The notes beneath the pieces are model-generated. The model did not search any database. It saw nothing but the letters and a program-made list of their open reading frames with translations, and was not told where the DNA came from. 64,000 nt of DNA. It comes from Paraburkholderia flava (GTDB lineage Bacteria; Pseudomonadota; Gammaproteobacteria; Burkholderiales; Burkholderiaceae). Positions 17,440-27,348 of the stretch are shown here, piece after piece; position 1 is the first letter of the stretch; each line of letters opens with the position of its first letter. The stretch is taken from the NCBI RefSeq assembly GCF_004359985.1, contig NZ_SMRO01000001.1, positions 2,332,193 through 2,396,192 of the forward strand, written 5' to 3'. Both the position numbers and the translations under genes were made by a program.

Positions 17440-17613
17440 CGTGCGTGGGTGCGACATCGTGTGCAGTACCGAACACACAACCGAATGCATCCCGCCAAGC
17501 CCCTGTCACATTCAACTGGTCTGATTGAAAAACCGCGCAGGCGATTCGTTCGATAAGAGCGTCGTCTCCGACGCGGCGTGTTTCAAGGCGCTCCCGCGAG
17601 CGCCTTCTTTTTT
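17440..17613 (+). ncRNA. Candidate intergenic small RNA ending in a strong terminator
   Basis: There is no + strand gene in this 363-base gap, yet it ends with a textbook + strand terminator at 17585-17613: AAGGCGCTC, loop CCGC, GAGCGCCTT, then CTTTTTT. An independent transcript must reach it. The 5' end is not defined; the inverted repeat at 17400-17436 may be its control site. No known RNA family was recognised. Confidence 0.35.
17585..17613 (+). terminator. Rho-independent terminator without an upstream gene on its strand
   Basis: Nine-bp perfect stem AAGGCGCTC/GAGCGCCTT, tetraloop CCGC, and a run of six T on the + strand. On the minus strand the stem is followed by GAAACACG, so it is one-way and does not serve the chemoreceptor gene. 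Confidence 0.85.
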
Positions 17614-17679
17614 ATCTGCGCTTATCTGCTTCAGGTCTGTTGATATGAAGTTTGCGCGTGCGTCACGCATGCACGCACG

Positions 17680-19221
17680 TCATGCAGGCAGTGCGAAACT
17701 CGCGATCGATTCGCGCAGCACATCCACCTGATCCTTCAACGAATGCGCAGCCGCCGCGGCTTCTTCGACGAGCGCCGCATTTTGCTGCGTGACCTGATCC
17801 ATCTCGCCGACCGCGCGATTCACCTGTTCGATACCCGCGCTCTGTTCGCGCGATGCATGGCTGATCTCTTCGAGAATTTCGTTCACGCGTCGCACCGACT
17901 GCACGATCTCGGTCATCGTCGAGCCCGCGTTCGCGACGAGCGTCGAGCCGGATTCGACGGTGTGCGTCGACGTTTCGATCAGCGCCTTGATCTCTTTCGC
18001 GGCGGTGGCCGAGCGCTGCGCGAGGCTGCGCACCTCCGATGCGACGACCGCGAAGCCGCGTCCCTGTTCGCCGGCGCGCGCCGCTTCGACCGCTGCGTTC
18101 AACGCGAGGATGTTGGTCTGGAATGCGATGCCGTCGATCACGCCGATGATGTCGCCGATCTGCCGCGAGCTCGTCGAGATTTCGCCCATCGTCCGCACGA
18201 CGTCGTCGACGACGCGGCTGCCGCGCGTCGCGACGTCCGCTGCCTGGCCCGCGAGCTGAGCGGCCTGCATCGCGCTGTCCGCGTTGTGTTTCACGTTCGC
18301 GGTCATCTGGTCCATGCTCGACGCGGTCTGCACGAGCGCGGCTGCCTGCTGTTCGGTGCGCTGCGACAGATCGGTATTGCCGCTCGCGATCTCCGATGCG
18401 CCCACGTTGATGTTCTCGGTGCCGGCCCGCACACGCGACACCGTATCGACGAGCCCGCGCTGCATCGTGTGCAACGCATGCAGCAGACTCGCGCGATCGT
18501 CGCGCCGCAGCGGCACACCGGCCGACAGATCGCCGCGCGCCATCCGCTGCGCTGCTTCGACCGCGACTTCGAGATCGCCGCCGAGCGCGCGCTTCACGCT
18601 GCGCAGGACCAGCATCATCACGACGGTCGCGATCGCGCCGAGCGCGACGGTGATCGCGAGCCAGCGCAGCAGGTTCGCGAAAAACGCGTGCTGCACGTCA
18701 TCCATGTACATGCCGGTGACGATGTACCAGTCCCACGGCGCGAAGCGCAGCGAGTAGCTGGTCTTCGCGACCGGCTCGTCGTGTCCCGGCTTCGACCACA
18801 GATAATCGACGAACCCGCCGCCGTCGAGATTGCCGGCCTTCACGATATCGGTGAACAGATGGTTGCCGGCCGGGTCGGTGAACTGACCGAGATTCTTGCC
18901 GATCAGCTCCTTCTTGATCGGATGCATCAGCATCACCGGCTGCGAATCGTTGACCGAGATGTAGCCGTCCTTGCCGTAGCGTATCGCCGCGAGCGTGTCG
19001 AGTGCCTGCTTGCGCGCGTCGGCGTCGGACATCACATGTTGCTGCGACAGCGTGTAGTAGCGGTTGACGATCGCGTTCGCCTGCTGGATCAGCGAGGTCA
19101 ACTGGTCGCGCCGGTCGGCGATCATCGACGCGCGGTTCTGCCACGCGCCGAATCCGCCGATCAGGATCAGACCGATCCACAGCACGGCGATCATCGAAGC
19201 AAGTTTCTTGTTCAGGGTCAT
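17680..19221 (-). CDS. Methyl-accepting chemotaxis protein with single Cache sensor
   Basis: 513 aa. TM1 ([18 protein letters not shown]), then a periplasmic Cache_2/sCache domain (residues about 35-185) with the hallmark [22 protein letters not shown] and [16 protein letters not shown]2 about 188-210 is followed by HAMP and a long coiled-coil signalling domain whose hairpin tip is the conserved [20 protein letters not shown]. It ends FALPA, so no CheR-tethering pentapeptide is seen. It couples an outside ligand, typically small organic acids for this sensor class, to CheA/CheW. Monocistronic. Confidence 0.95.
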   Translation of the reverse strand: MTLNKKLASMIAVLWIGLILIGGFGAWQNRASMIADRRDQLTSLIQQANAIVNRYYTLSQQHVMSDADARKQALDTLAAIRYGKDGYISVNDSQPVMLMHPIKKELIGKNLGQFTDPAGNHLFTDIVKAGNLDGGGFVDYLWSKPGHDEPVAKTSYSLRFAPWDWYIVTGMYMDDVQHAFFANLLRWLAITVALGAIATVVMMLVLRSVKRALGGDLEVAVEAAQRMARGDLSAGVPLRRDDRASLLHALHTMQRGLVDTVSRVRAGTENINVGASEIASGNTDLSQRTEQQAAALVQTASSMDQMTANVKHNADSAMQAAQLAGQAADVATRGSRVVDDVVRTMGEISTSSRQIGDIIGVIDGIAFQTNILALNAAVEAARAGEQGRGFAVVASEVRSLAQRSATAAKEIKALIETSTHTVESGSTLVANAGSTMTEIVQSVRRVNEILEEISHASREQSAGIEQVNRAVGEMDQVTQQNAALVEEAAAAAHSLKDQVDVLRESIASFALPA

Positions 19222-19699
19222 GGCGGTCGTTCGGATGCGGGTAACGGAAAAAAGGGTGTTCCTTGTTCTGTTTACGGCGCGCGCCGCGCGCGGCGCAGAG
19301 CGGGTATGCCCTGATTCCTCTGCTGTTTGATCCGGATCTCGTGCGACGATTCGACGCGTGACGGGCCGTGTTTAGCGACCCGCGAACCATCACGCGAAAG
19401 CCTCGCCAAAGCAAAATGAAAGCGCCGGCGGACGACGCTCCGCAAATCATCGAAGACCCGCATGGACAGGGGCTCAGCGGCCATCACGCAGGTGCTGAAC
19501 ACCACATTTTTCCCACCATTTACATCAATTGCCATAAATGCGCCACGTCGGCGACATCGGCGTTTCATTTCCGCTATAGTCGCGATTTTTGGCGCTCTCC
19601 GAACCCGTGCGACCCGCGCGGGCGAGCGGCGCAGCGGCCGCCCGCGCGGCCCGCAAACATGCCGCCCTCCACACGGCGGCCACCGGAGTACTCGACAAG
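19222..19699. other. Intergenic region before the phosphonate operon
   Basis: No supported gene in 478 bases between the divergent chemoreceptor and aepX. A TATAGT at about 19573 could be a -10 for the operon, but no convincing -35 was found. Open frames crossing it lack ribosome sites. Confidence 0.5.
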
Positions 19700-21385
19700 A
19701 TGAACGCACGCGACACCGCTCTCCTTCCCGCTTCGCGCAGCAGCCGGCTGCGTCAGATGCTCACCAGCAACCAGCTCGAATTCCTGATGGAAGCGCACAA
19801 CGGCCTGTCCGCGCGCATCGTCCGCGAAGCCGGTTTTCGCGCAATCTGGGGCTCGGGCCTGACGATCTCCGCGCAGTTCGGCGTGCGCGACAACAACGAG
19901 GCGAGCTGGACTCAGGTCGTCGATACGCTCGAGTTCATGGCCGACGCGAGCGATCTGCCGATCCTGCTCGACGGCGACACCGGCTACGGCAACTTCAACA
20001 ACATGCGCCGTCTCGTGCGCAAGCTCGAACAGCGCGGCATCGCGGGCGTCTGTATCGAAGACAAGGTGTTTCCGAAGACCAACAGCTTCATTAACGGCGA
20101 GCGTCAGCCGCTCGCGGAAATCGACGAGTTCAGCGGCAAGATCAAGGCGGGCAAGGACTCGCAACTGGACGAGAATTTCTCGATCGTCGCGCGCGTCGAG
20201 GCTTTGATCGCGGGCTGGGGGATGGACGAAGCGCTGAAGCGCGCGGAAGCCTACCGTCAGGCCGGCGCCGATGCGATCCTGATTCACAGCAAGCTGTCGC
20301 GTCCCGATGAGATTCTCGCGTTCGCGAAGGAATGGGCCGGCCGTGGCCCGCTCGTGATCGTGCCGACCAAGTACTACAGCACGCCGACCGAAGTGTTCCG
20401 CAAGGCGGGCATCAGCGCGGTGATCTGGGCGAACCATCTGCTGCGCGCGGCGACCACCGCGATGCAGACCGTCGCGAAGGAAATCCACGACAACGAAACG
20501 CTGGTCGATGTCGAAGACCGCGTGGCCACCGTCAACGAGATTTTCCGCCTGCAGGATGCCGACGAGTATTCGGAAGCCGAGCGCCGTTATCTGTCGACGT
20601 CGCGTGCAAGCGGCTCGGCGATCGTGCTGGCGGCTAGCCGCGGCGCAGGGCTTGAAGCGCTGACCGAAGAACGTCCGAAGGTGATGCTGCCGGTAGCCGG
20701 CAAGCCGCTGCTACGCTGGCTCGTCGATGGCTTCAAGAAGCAGGGCGTCAATGACATCACGGTGGTCGGCGGCTATCGTGCCGACGCGATCGACACGGCT
20801 GGCATCAAGCTCGTCGTCAACGAACGCCATGCGCAGACCGGCGAACTCGCGTCGCTCGCCTGCGCGGCCGGCACTCTGCAGAACGACACGGTCATTTCGT
20901 ACGGCGATCTGCTGTTCCGCAGCTACATCGTGCGCGATCTGGTCGAGAGCGAAGCAGCGTTCAGCGTGGTCGTCGATTCGTCGCTGACGCAGGCCGAAAA
21001 CAGCAGCGTGCGCGACTTCGCGTGGTGCTCGACGGCTGACGATCGTGGCCTGTTCGGCAACAAGGTGCTGCTGCGCCGCGTGTCGAACGAAGCGGATGGC
21101 GCGCCGAACGGCCGGTGGATCGGTCTGTTGAATGTGCGCGGCGCCGGCATCGAACGTCTGAAGACGATGCTCGCGCAATTGCAGCAGCGTCCCGATTTCG
21201 ACTCGCTCGACATCCCCGCGTTGCTCAACGCGCTGATCGAAGCGGGCGAGGAAGTCGAAGTGCAGTACGTGCACGGTCACTGGCGCGGCGTCAACGATCT
21301 CGAAGACTTCCGCCGTGCAGGCGACTTCGCGCATGCGCAGACGCCGATCGCATCGGGCGACGCGACGCGCGGAGCGGCGCAATGA
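19700..21385 (+). CDS. aepX: Bifunctional phosphoenolpyruvate mutase / nucleotidyltransferase
   Basis: 561 aa from ATG 19700 (ggag at 19684). Residues about 1-300 are PEP mutase of the isocitrate-lyase superfamily, with [13 protein letters not shown] (Mg-binding Asp) and the diagnostic [11 protein letters not shown], which separates PEP mutase (EDKxxxxxNS) from lyases. Residues about 315-555 are a sugar-phosphate-type nucleotidyltransferase ([19 protein letters not shown] and [10 protein letters not shown]). The mutase forms the C-P bond (PEP to phosphonopyruvate). The second domain probably activates the product with CTP, as in known fused PEPM-cytidylyltransferases. First gene of the operon; stop overlaps the next start by 4 bases. 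Confidence 0.93.
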   Translation: MNARDTALLPASRSSRLRQMLTSNQLEFLMEAHNGLSARIVREAGFRAIWGSGLTISAQFGVRDNNEASWTQVVDTLEFMADASDLPILLDGDTGYGNFNNMRRLVRKLEQRGIAGVCIEDKVFPKTNSFINGERQPLAEIDEFSGKIKAGKDSQLDENFSIVARVEALIAGWGMDEALKRAEAYRQAGADAILIHSKLSRPDEILAFAKEWAGRGPLVIVPTKYYSTPTEVFRKAGISAVIWANHLLRAATTAMQTVAKEIHDNETLVDVEDRVATVNEIFRLQDADEYSEAERRYLSTSRASGSAIVLAASRGAGLEALTEERPKVMLPVAGKPLLRWLVDGFKKQGVNDITVVGGYRADAIDTAGIKLVVNERHAQTGELASLACAAGTLQNDTVISYGDLLFRSYIVRDLVESEAAFSVVVDSSLTQAENSSVRDFAWCSTADDRGLFGNKVLLRRVSNEADGAPNGRWIGLLNVRGAGIERLKTMLAQLQQRPDFDSLDIPALLNALIEAGEEVEVQYVHGHWRGVNDLEDFRRAGDFAHAQTPIASGDATRGAAQ

Positions 21386-22587
21386 TCGAAGCAGCACAGT
21401 TCGTCGAGGCCGCGCGCACGCGCGGCTTCGACTGGTATGCCGGTGTGCCGTGTTCGTACCTGACGCCGTTCATCAATTACGTGCTGCAGGATCCGTCGCT
21501 GCACTACGTGTCGGCGGCGAACGAGGGCGATGCGGTCGCGCTGATCGCCGGCGTCACGCTCGGCGCGCGCAATGGCCGGCGCGGCGTCACGATGATGCAG
21601 AACTCGGGGCTCGGCAACGCGGTGAGTCCGCTGACGTCGCTCACGTGGACGTTCCGTTTGCCGCAACTGCTGATCGTCACGTGGCGCGGCCAGCCCGGCG
21701 TGTCGGACGAACCGCAGCACGCGTTGATGGGTCCGGTGACGCCCGCGATGCTCGACACGATGGAAATCCCGTGGGAAACCTTCCCGACCGAGGCCGACGC
21801 GATCGGCCCCGCGCTCGATCGTGCAACGAAGCACATGGATGAAACCGGTCGCCCGTATGCGCTCGTGATGCAGAAGGGCAGCGTCGCGCCGTACGAGCTG
21901 AAAGCGGCGGCGACGCCGACGCGTGCGCCTGCGATTGCCGCACGCAATACATCGCGCGGTCTGTCGGCGGATGCACTGCCGACGCGTCAGCAGGCACTGC
22001 AGCGCGTGATCGCGCGGACGCCGACTGAGTCGACGGTCGTGCTCGCGTCGACCGGCTTTTGCGGCCGCGAACTCTACGCAATCGACGATCGCTCGAACCA
22101 GCTGTACATGGTCGGCTCGATGGGCTGCGTGACGCCGTTCGCGCTCGGCCTCGCGCTGTCGCGGCCCGACCTGCAGGTGGTTGCGCTCGACGGCGATGGC
22201 GCTGCATTGATGCGGATGAGCGCGTTCGCGACGCTCGGCGCGTATGCACCGGCGAATCTGACGCACGTGCTGCTCGACAACGGCGCACACGATTCCACCG
22301 GCGGCCAGGCCACCGTGTCGCCGCAGGTGTCGTTCGCGGGTGTCGCGGCGGCGTGCGGCTACGCGTCGGCAGTCGAAGGCGACGATCTCGCCGTGCTCGA
22401 CGAAGCCCTCGATGCGCTCGCCGCGCCCGTCTCGTCCGTCGCGTCCACTTCGCAGCGCGGTCCGCGTTTCGTGCGGCTCGCGATCCGGCGAGGCACGCCC
22501 GACGGTCTGCCGCGTCCCACCATTACCCCGCCCGACGTGAAGACGCGCCTGATGCGCCACATCGGCGCCGCGCAAGGAGCGCATTGA
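21382..22587 (+). CDS. aepY: Phosphonopyruvate decarboxylase
   Basis: 401 aa, ATG 21382 inside the ATGA overlap with aepX, which indicates translational coupling. A thiamine-diphosphate enzyme: N-terminal Pyr domain ([34 protein letters not shown] with the Glu for TPP activation) and C-terminal PP domain with [20 protein letters not shown] and [13 protein letters not shown], a GDG...N Mg-TPP motif. It converts phosphonopyruvate to phosphonoacetaldehyde, pulling the unfavourable mutase step forward. The central linker is short, as in Ppd rather than acetolactate synthases. Confidence 0.95.
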   Translation: MIEAAQFVEAARTRGFDWYAGVPCSYLTPFINYVLQDPSLHYVSAANEGDAVALIAGVTLGARNGRRGVTMMQNSGLGNAVSPLTSLTWTFRLPQLLIVTWRGQPGVSDEPQHALMGPVTPAMLDTMEIPWETFPTEADAIGPALDRATKHMDETGRPYALVMQKGSVAPYELKAAATPTRAPAIAARNTSRGLSADALPTRQQALQRVIARTPTESTVVLASTGFCGRELYAIDDRSNQLYMVGSMGCVTPFALGLALSRPDLQVVALDGDGAALMRMSAFATLGAYAPANLTHVLLDNGAHDSTGGQATVSPQVSFAGVAAACGYASAVEGDDLAVLDEALDALAAPVSSVASTSQRGPRFVRLAIRRGTPDGLPRPTITPPDVKTRLMRHIGAAQGAH

Positions 22588-23654
22588 TGCTGTTGCTCAA
22601 CCCGGGCCCCGTCACGCTGACCGAACGCGTGCGCCGCAGTCTGCTGCAAACCGATCTATGCCATCGCGAGAGCGAGTTTTTCGACTTGCAGGATGAGGCG
22701 CGCGAGCGGCTCGTCGACGTGTACGGGCTCGATCCCGCGAAGTGGGCGGCGGTGCTGATGACAGGTTCGGGCACCGCGGCCGTCGAGAGCATGATCGCTG
22801 CGCTGGTGCCGGAACGCGGCAAACTGCTGATCGTCGAGAACGGCGTGTACGGCGAACGCATCGCGCACATCGCCGCGCAGTACCGGATCGCGCACGAAGT
22901 CGTGAAGCACGAATGGATGGAAGCGCCGGACCTCGTGCGCATCGTCGAGCGGCTCGACGCGGACGGCAGCTTCACGCACGTCGCGGTGATCCATCACGAG
23001 ACGACGACGGGCCGGCTGAACGATTTGCGCGCGCTCGGCGCCGCATGCCGCGAACGGGGCGTGCAACTGCTGGTGGACGGCGTGAGCAGCTTCGGTGCCG
23101 AAGCGATCGACTTCGACGACGGCAGCATCGCAGCGGTCGCCGCCACGGCGAACAAATGTCTGCATGGTGTGCCGGGCGCGGCATTCGTCATCGTGCGGCG
23201 CGATGCGCTCGCGCAGGCGTCGAGCCGCACGTTCTATCTGGATCTGACGCGGCTCGCGCGTCTGCAGGATCAGCGCAATACGCCGTTCACGCCGTCGGTG
23301 CATGCGTATTACGCGCTGGTCGAAGCGCTGCGCGAGATGCACGACGAGGGCGGCTGGCAGGCGCGTCATGCACGCTACGCAGCGCTCGCCGAACAGGCGC
23401 GCGCGGGGCTCGCGACTCGCGGTATCGGCAGCGTGTTGCCGCCGGAGCAGTCGTCGGTCGTGCTGCGTGCGTACCGTCTGCCGAACGGTGTGTCGTACCC
23501 GCTGCTGCACGATGCGCTGAAGGCGCGCGGCTTCGTGATTTACGCGGGGCAGGGTGGGCTTTCCGCTGAGCTGTTCCGCATCTCGACGATGGGCGACATT
23601 CATGCCGCCGATGTCGATCGGCTGTTGACGTCGTTCGACGAACTGTCGCGTTGA
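22587..23654 (+). CDS. phnW: 2-aminoethylphosphonate-pyruvate aminotransferase
   Basis: 355 aa. ATG 22587 overlaps the previous stop by one base (TGATG), with aaggag at 22574. Class V aminotransferase: [20 protein letters not shown], the LCHRE motif typical of PhnW, MTGSGTAAVESMI phosphate-binding loop, DGVSSFGAEAIDF for PLP ring contact and the Schiff-base Lys in TANKCLHGVPG. PhnW enzymes act either way. Here, beside PEP mutase and decarboxylase and without phosphonatase (phnX), the direction is to 2-aminoethylphosphonate. Confidence 0.95.
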   Translation: MLLLNPGPVTLTERVRRSLLQTDLCHRESEFFDLQDEARERLVDVYGLDPAKWAAVLMTGSGTAAVESMIAALVPERGKLLIVENGVYGERIAHIAAQYRIAHEVVKHEWMEAPDLVRIVERLDADGSFTHVAVIHHETTTGRLNDLRALGAACRERGVQLLVDGVSSFGAEAIDFDDGSIAAVAATANKCLHGVPGAAFVIVRRDALAQASSRTFYLDLTRLARLQDQRNTPFTPSVHAYYALVEALREMHDEGGWQARHARYAALAEQARAGLATRGIGSVLPPEQSSVVLRAYRLPNGVSYPLLHDALKARGFVIYAGQGGLSAELFRISTMGDIHAADVDRLLTSFDELSR

Positions 23655-24465
23655 TATCGGTGTTGTGGCGACACGGCTAACGGTGGTGCCGGGAGGCTGC
23701 CGTTAGCGTGTGCTGCGCGGTGTTGGGCGCAAGCACGATCCGCAGTGACATCGTCGCCTCAATCGCGGCTCTCTCGCTTCCCACTTCCCACCTCTCACGA
23801 ATGTTTCATCCGCATGCACCGCGCTTCATCGGGTGCGCGTGGCGCATTCCCGCGCAGCGATCGACCGTCGGCGCGTCGAGCAGCGCAATAGCCATCCGGA
23901 TGCGCGCGTGCGGATAAATCGCCCGGCACATATTCCTGCATTGCGCGCGGCATTCCGCCATCTTTACCGAATCCACGAAAATCCGTTTGACTGGCGCAGA
24001 GCCCGGTGTTTGCCGGACGACGTTAGCCGAATCGCGAAACCGGCATATCCGCCGGCAGAGATCTTGTGCGAGGCGCATTAGCCGCTCTGGTGCAATGCCG
24101 CATGCGGATTTGTCGCCATTCATCCCGCATGGACGAGCGTTTGAAACGGACCGAGCGGCCCGCGTACAGGCCGTCAGCGGCTTTCGCCGTGGTTTGGACA
24201 GGCGCCTCTATATACATTCTCCGTTAACCGGTTTAACTTTTGCGCGACTACTTACCAGTAAATACAGGCCAATGGAGACCCTCATGCGAGGCAACGTTTC
24301 GCTGAATTCGTATCGCCTCGTTCTGCCGCCTTAAAAATAAAAGATTCCCCAATTTGCGCGGTCCGATTATTCGTCGACATATCGATTTTGCTTCGAACGG
24401 TGATTGAGTCCGGACAGCGCGGAGTAGCTGCATTATTCAAACGATAAATCCGGAGGAGACATAAG
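23655..24465. other. 811-base stretch without a recognised gene
   Basis: A bulged hairpin, ACACGGCTAACGG/CCGTTAGCGTGT (23671-23711), follows the phosphonate operon and may end it, though no T tract follows. Small open frames on both strands (23806-24123 minus, 23833-24081 plus) lack ribosome sites and known motifs. The last 250 bases are AT-richer and contain the palindrome AACCGGTT near 24225, probably the promoter area of the next lipoprotein gene. Confidence 0.5.
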
Positions 24466-26151
24466 ATGGCGCGCATCGTGCGCGACGGTTTTGCCGTCGC
24501 AAACCTGGTTGGCATAGCGGCCGCAGCGGTACTGATGGTTGCCTGTAGCGGCGGTAATCCGGGGTCGCCCGGCCCGGTCGACGTATCGCAATGCTCGGGC
24601 AGCACCTGCGCACCGTCCGGTCCGCCGACGTCGCCGCCCTCGACGCTCAAACTCTGCCCCGACGCACTCGACTACTCGACGACCTTCACCGGCGGCTCGG
24701 GCAGCGGCGAATACATCAAGGCCAAATTCAATTCGGCGACGAAGCAGTATCAGATGACGTTCGTCGAATCGGAGGTGCCGACGAGGGCGGGGCAGATCAA
24801 TGCGACGCGCCAGGGTCTTACGATCACGGGTTCGTACACGACGCCCGACGCATACAAGCCCACGGCCACCAGTACCGACGGCGGGACAACGGCGCCGCTC
24901 GCGCTGCCGAGCGCCGAACAGAATCGCTGCGCAATCGTACTGAAGGATGGCCAGACTGCTGACGGCAGCTACAAGATCCCCATCAATCTCCAGGATCCGC
25001 CGCTGCTGTTCGTCGGCCAGGGGATCATCGGCGGCTCGAGTCCGGGCGCGGAGATCCAGTTCAATGGCGTACCACTCGGAGCGGGTATCTTTATTGGTGT
25101 TGTACCGGACCGCGTGTTCGACTCGTTCCCGTTCATCGGTTTCAGCGAGACGGTGACCGACTTCTCGCAGGTCGCAGGCAAGTACAACGAGCTTGGTTTC
25201 CGGATGACGCCGGAAGGCACGACGTTCCAGACCATCCCCAACGAGACCCCCGCGCAGCAGATAACTGGCCTTATCGGCTGGCAGCCGGACGCGATCCAGG
25301 CTTCTGAGACGCTGAATGCGGACGGCTCGTGCACGGCCGATACGTCCAAATATTCGTGTATGTCGACCGGTGCGCCGTGGGTAGTGCGGACCAACGCGGA
25401 CGGTTCCGCCGACAACGTGTTCATGAGCGCGATTCCATCGAACGCGTCGACGTATCCGGCGGTTGGGGTCGGCACTCTGCAGGTTGCGTTTGCTGGCAAC
25501 ACCGCGCACGGCGTGATGATCGTCGGCAAGGTGGCCGGGACGCTGGTGCCAGTGATCGTGCGCGTCGGTGCGGGCCATTCGGATCCGAACGGCAATCTGC
25601 TCGCGTCGATCCTCGACGACCAGATCGGCATCTCGCTGCTCGCGCCGGCCACGACGATCGCACCGACTGTGCTGACGGGCGGCTACATTGGTGCGAACAG
25701 CGCGTCGGCATGCGGACTCGTCGAATACGCTGGACAGTCGGCGCAGGCGACGAACGTGACGAACCCGGATGGCTCGTTCTCGGTTATCTACCCGTCGGCA
25801 GGTGCGTGCATCGACGGCAGCGCATCGTTCAACGCAGCCGTGAACTCGACCGCGACGCTGTTCCAGAACCCGAACGGTTCGCTGCTGACACCGTTCACCG
25901 CGACCGTGACGTCCGGCTTCACGCTCGACTACACGCAGACACAGCCCGGCCTCGTCAACGTCACGGCGACAAAGGATCTGCTGAGCGGCACGACGCCGAT
26001 CTTCCAGGCAGGCGACACGGGTGTGCTCGTCAAGGTGGGTCAGGTGTACGGTCTGTTGATGAACGGCGTGAACCAGCAGTTCACGACGAACAGCCCGTCG
26101 AATACGAGCAAAGTGAATCCGTTCCTGACGATCGGCGCATTCGTGCAGTAG
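24466..26151 (+). CDS. Large lipoprotein of unknown function (possibly DUF2957 type)
   Basis: 561 aa, ATG 24466 with a strong ggaggaga. Signal MARIVRDGFAVANLVGIAAA ends at lipobox MVAC. The mature protein is Gly/Ser/Thr/Asp-rich, beta-type, with a cysteine-bearing N-terminal segment (SQCSGSTCAPSGPP) and repeated short beta motifs. It resembles the Burkholderia-restricted DUF2957 lipoproteins from memory; a profile search was not possible. It is likely anchored in the outer membrane. No enzyme motif seen. Followed by a clear terminator. Confidence 0.75.
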   Translation: MARIVRDGFAVANLVGIAAAAVLMVACSGGNPGSPGPVDVSQCSGSTCAPSGPPTSPPSTLKLCPDALDYSTTFTGGSGSGEYIKAKFNSATKQYQMTFVESEVPTRAGQINATRQGLTITGSYTTPDAYKPTATSTDGGTTAPLALPSAEQNRCAIVLKDGQTADGSYKIPINLQDPPLLFVGQGIIGGSSPGAEIQFNGVPLGAGIFIGVVPDRVFDSFPFIGFSETVTDFSQVAGKYNELGFRMTPEGTTFQTIPNETPAQQITGLIGWQPDAIQASETLNADGSCTADTSKYSCMSTGAPWVVRTNADGSADNVFMSAIPSNASTYPAVGVGTLQVAFAGNTAHGVMIVGKVAGTLVPVIVRVGAGHSDPNGNLLASILDDQIGISLLAPATTIAPTVLTGGYIGANSASACGLVEYAGQSAQATNVTNPDGSFSVIYPSAGACIDGSASFNAAVNSTATLFQNPNGSLLTPFTATVTSGFTLDYTQTQPGLVNVTATKDLLSGTTPIFQAGDTGVLVKVGQVYGLLMNGVNQQFTTNSPSNTSKVNPFLTIGAFVQ

Positions 26152-26208
26152 CGCCGGTTGTGGTCCGGGGGAGCGTGTGCCGGTGGCACCGGCTCCCCAT
26201 TTCGTGAG

Positions 26209-26234
26209 CGCCGGGTTCGCCCGGCGTTTTTTTA
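26209..26234 (+). terminator. Rho-independent terminator of the lipoprotein gene
   Basis: CGCCGGG, loop TTCG, CCCGGCG, then seven T. It lies 57 bases past the lipoprotein stop. Confidence 0.9.
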
Positions 26235-26281
26235 TTTCCGGCTTATTTCTGGCGCTCGCGACGCGTGCTTCGCGAAACGCG

Positions 26282-26434
26282 TTACACCGGATCTTTATCC
26301 GGCGGACCTTCGGGTCGCTGCGGCTCGTCGTTGTGATGGCCCGGCGGCGGAGGCGTCAGCGGATCGCCTTCAGGATCGCGGGTCGGATCGGCGAGTGGGT
26401 CGGGAACCGGACTGGTGTGCATCTCGAGGTTCAT
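26282..26434 (-). CDS. Very small Pro/Asp-rich hypothetical protein
   Basis: 50 aa, MNLEMHTSPVPDPLADPTRD onward, about 30 percent proline and strongly acidic, so probably disordered. ATG at complement 26432-26434 with gagggg upstream. Similar tiny PDP-rich proteins are common in Burkholderiaceae genomes, with no known role. An upstream in-frame ATG would give 86 aa but has a worse start context. Confidence 0.55.
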   Translation of the reverse strand: MNLEMHTSPVPDPLADPTRDPEGDPLTPPPPGHHNDEPQRPEGPPDKDPV

Positions 26435-26573
26435 GGCGTGGCCCCTCGTCCTCTTTGCCTCGGTGAGCGAGGCATGCATCCGCGTGCCTCTATCAGGTAG
26501 CGTAGGCGATCCCGCGCGAATGCGCTGTGCGGTGTGCCGCATGCGTGCCGGTCATGCGTGTGTTCGCATACCG

Positions 26574-27290
26574 TCAGATCGTCCTGCGTCGCGCTGACGG
26601 TCGTGACACCTTCAGCTGCCAGTAGCGTTCGTCGTCGAACACATCGTCGTAGCCGCCAGGGCCGAACGCCTGCAACTGGCTCCCGTACGCATCGATGGCT
26701 TCGCGCTTGAGCAGCACGCGACGCTGCGGATCGAGCGTGTTCAGTTCATCCGGTTGCGCGGGCGTGGCGACGATGCCGCGCCGCGTCATATCGACGAGCC
26801 GTTCCTGCACGATACCGGCCGTCCGGCGATACAGCGCGTCTTCGTACGCGAACCACGACAGATGCGCGAGCCTCGGCAGGATTTCGCAGCACGCGCGATA
26901 GACCAGGATGTGGTCGGCGTGAAACAGGCCGAGCGGCATCAGCAGCGTGTTCGCGGTCGAGCCGTAGATCACTTCCTCGAGCGCGGTCGCGAGCGTGTCG
27001 ATCGAAGGAGAGTCGTTGTACTGACCGTCGCGGAACGGCATGCGCAGCGGAATCGCATCGAGTACGGACAGCGCCTGGTCGTCCTCGATCGTGCGTGCGT
27101 GGACCGCCGCATGGGCGCCGGTAAATCCTGCTTTCGTATCCCATTCGGTGCACATGTCGCGCTCGGGCGGCGCGGCGAATACCGTGCACACTGCGGCATC
27201 CGGATGCGCGGCGAGCAATGCGCCGCAACCGAACACCGCATCGTCGAAATGCGGGGAGACGACAAGCAGGCGTGGGCTGGTTTCACTCAT
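26574..27290 (-). CDS. PIG-L / LmbE-family deacetylase
   Basis: 238 aa, ATG at complement 27288-27290. The zinc motif PHFDDAVFGCGALL (PHxDD) near residue 13 and the later GLFHADHILVY (HxxH-like third ligand) are those of LmbE N-acetylglucosaminyl deacetylases. It hydrolyses an N-acyl sugar or related amide; the substrate is unknown. It follows mocA by 58 bases on the same strand and so may be part of the pao-mocA transcript, though a molybdenum-related role is not established. Confidence 0.88.
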   Translation of the reverse strand: MSETSPRLLVVSPHFDDAVFGCGALLAAHPDAAVCTVFAAPPERDMCTEWDTKAGFTGAHAAVHARTIEDDQALSVLDAIPLRMPFRDGQYNDSPSIDTLATALEEVIYGSTANTLLMPLGLFHADHILVYRACCEILPRLAHLSWFAYEDALYRRTAGIVQERLVDMTRRGIVATPAQPDELNTLDPQRRVLLKREAIDAYGSQLQAFGPGGYDDVFDDERYWQLKVSRPSARRRTI

Positions 27291-27348
27291 GATCGTGAGG
27301 TTGCGAGAAATAAGACGTGTGTGGATTTCCGCAAACCGTGTGCCCGCG

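Noticed and set aside
23806-24123. A 105-codon minus-strand frame in the gap after phnW
   Set aside because: No ribosome site, no similarity noticed, and irregular third-position composition; not called as a gene.
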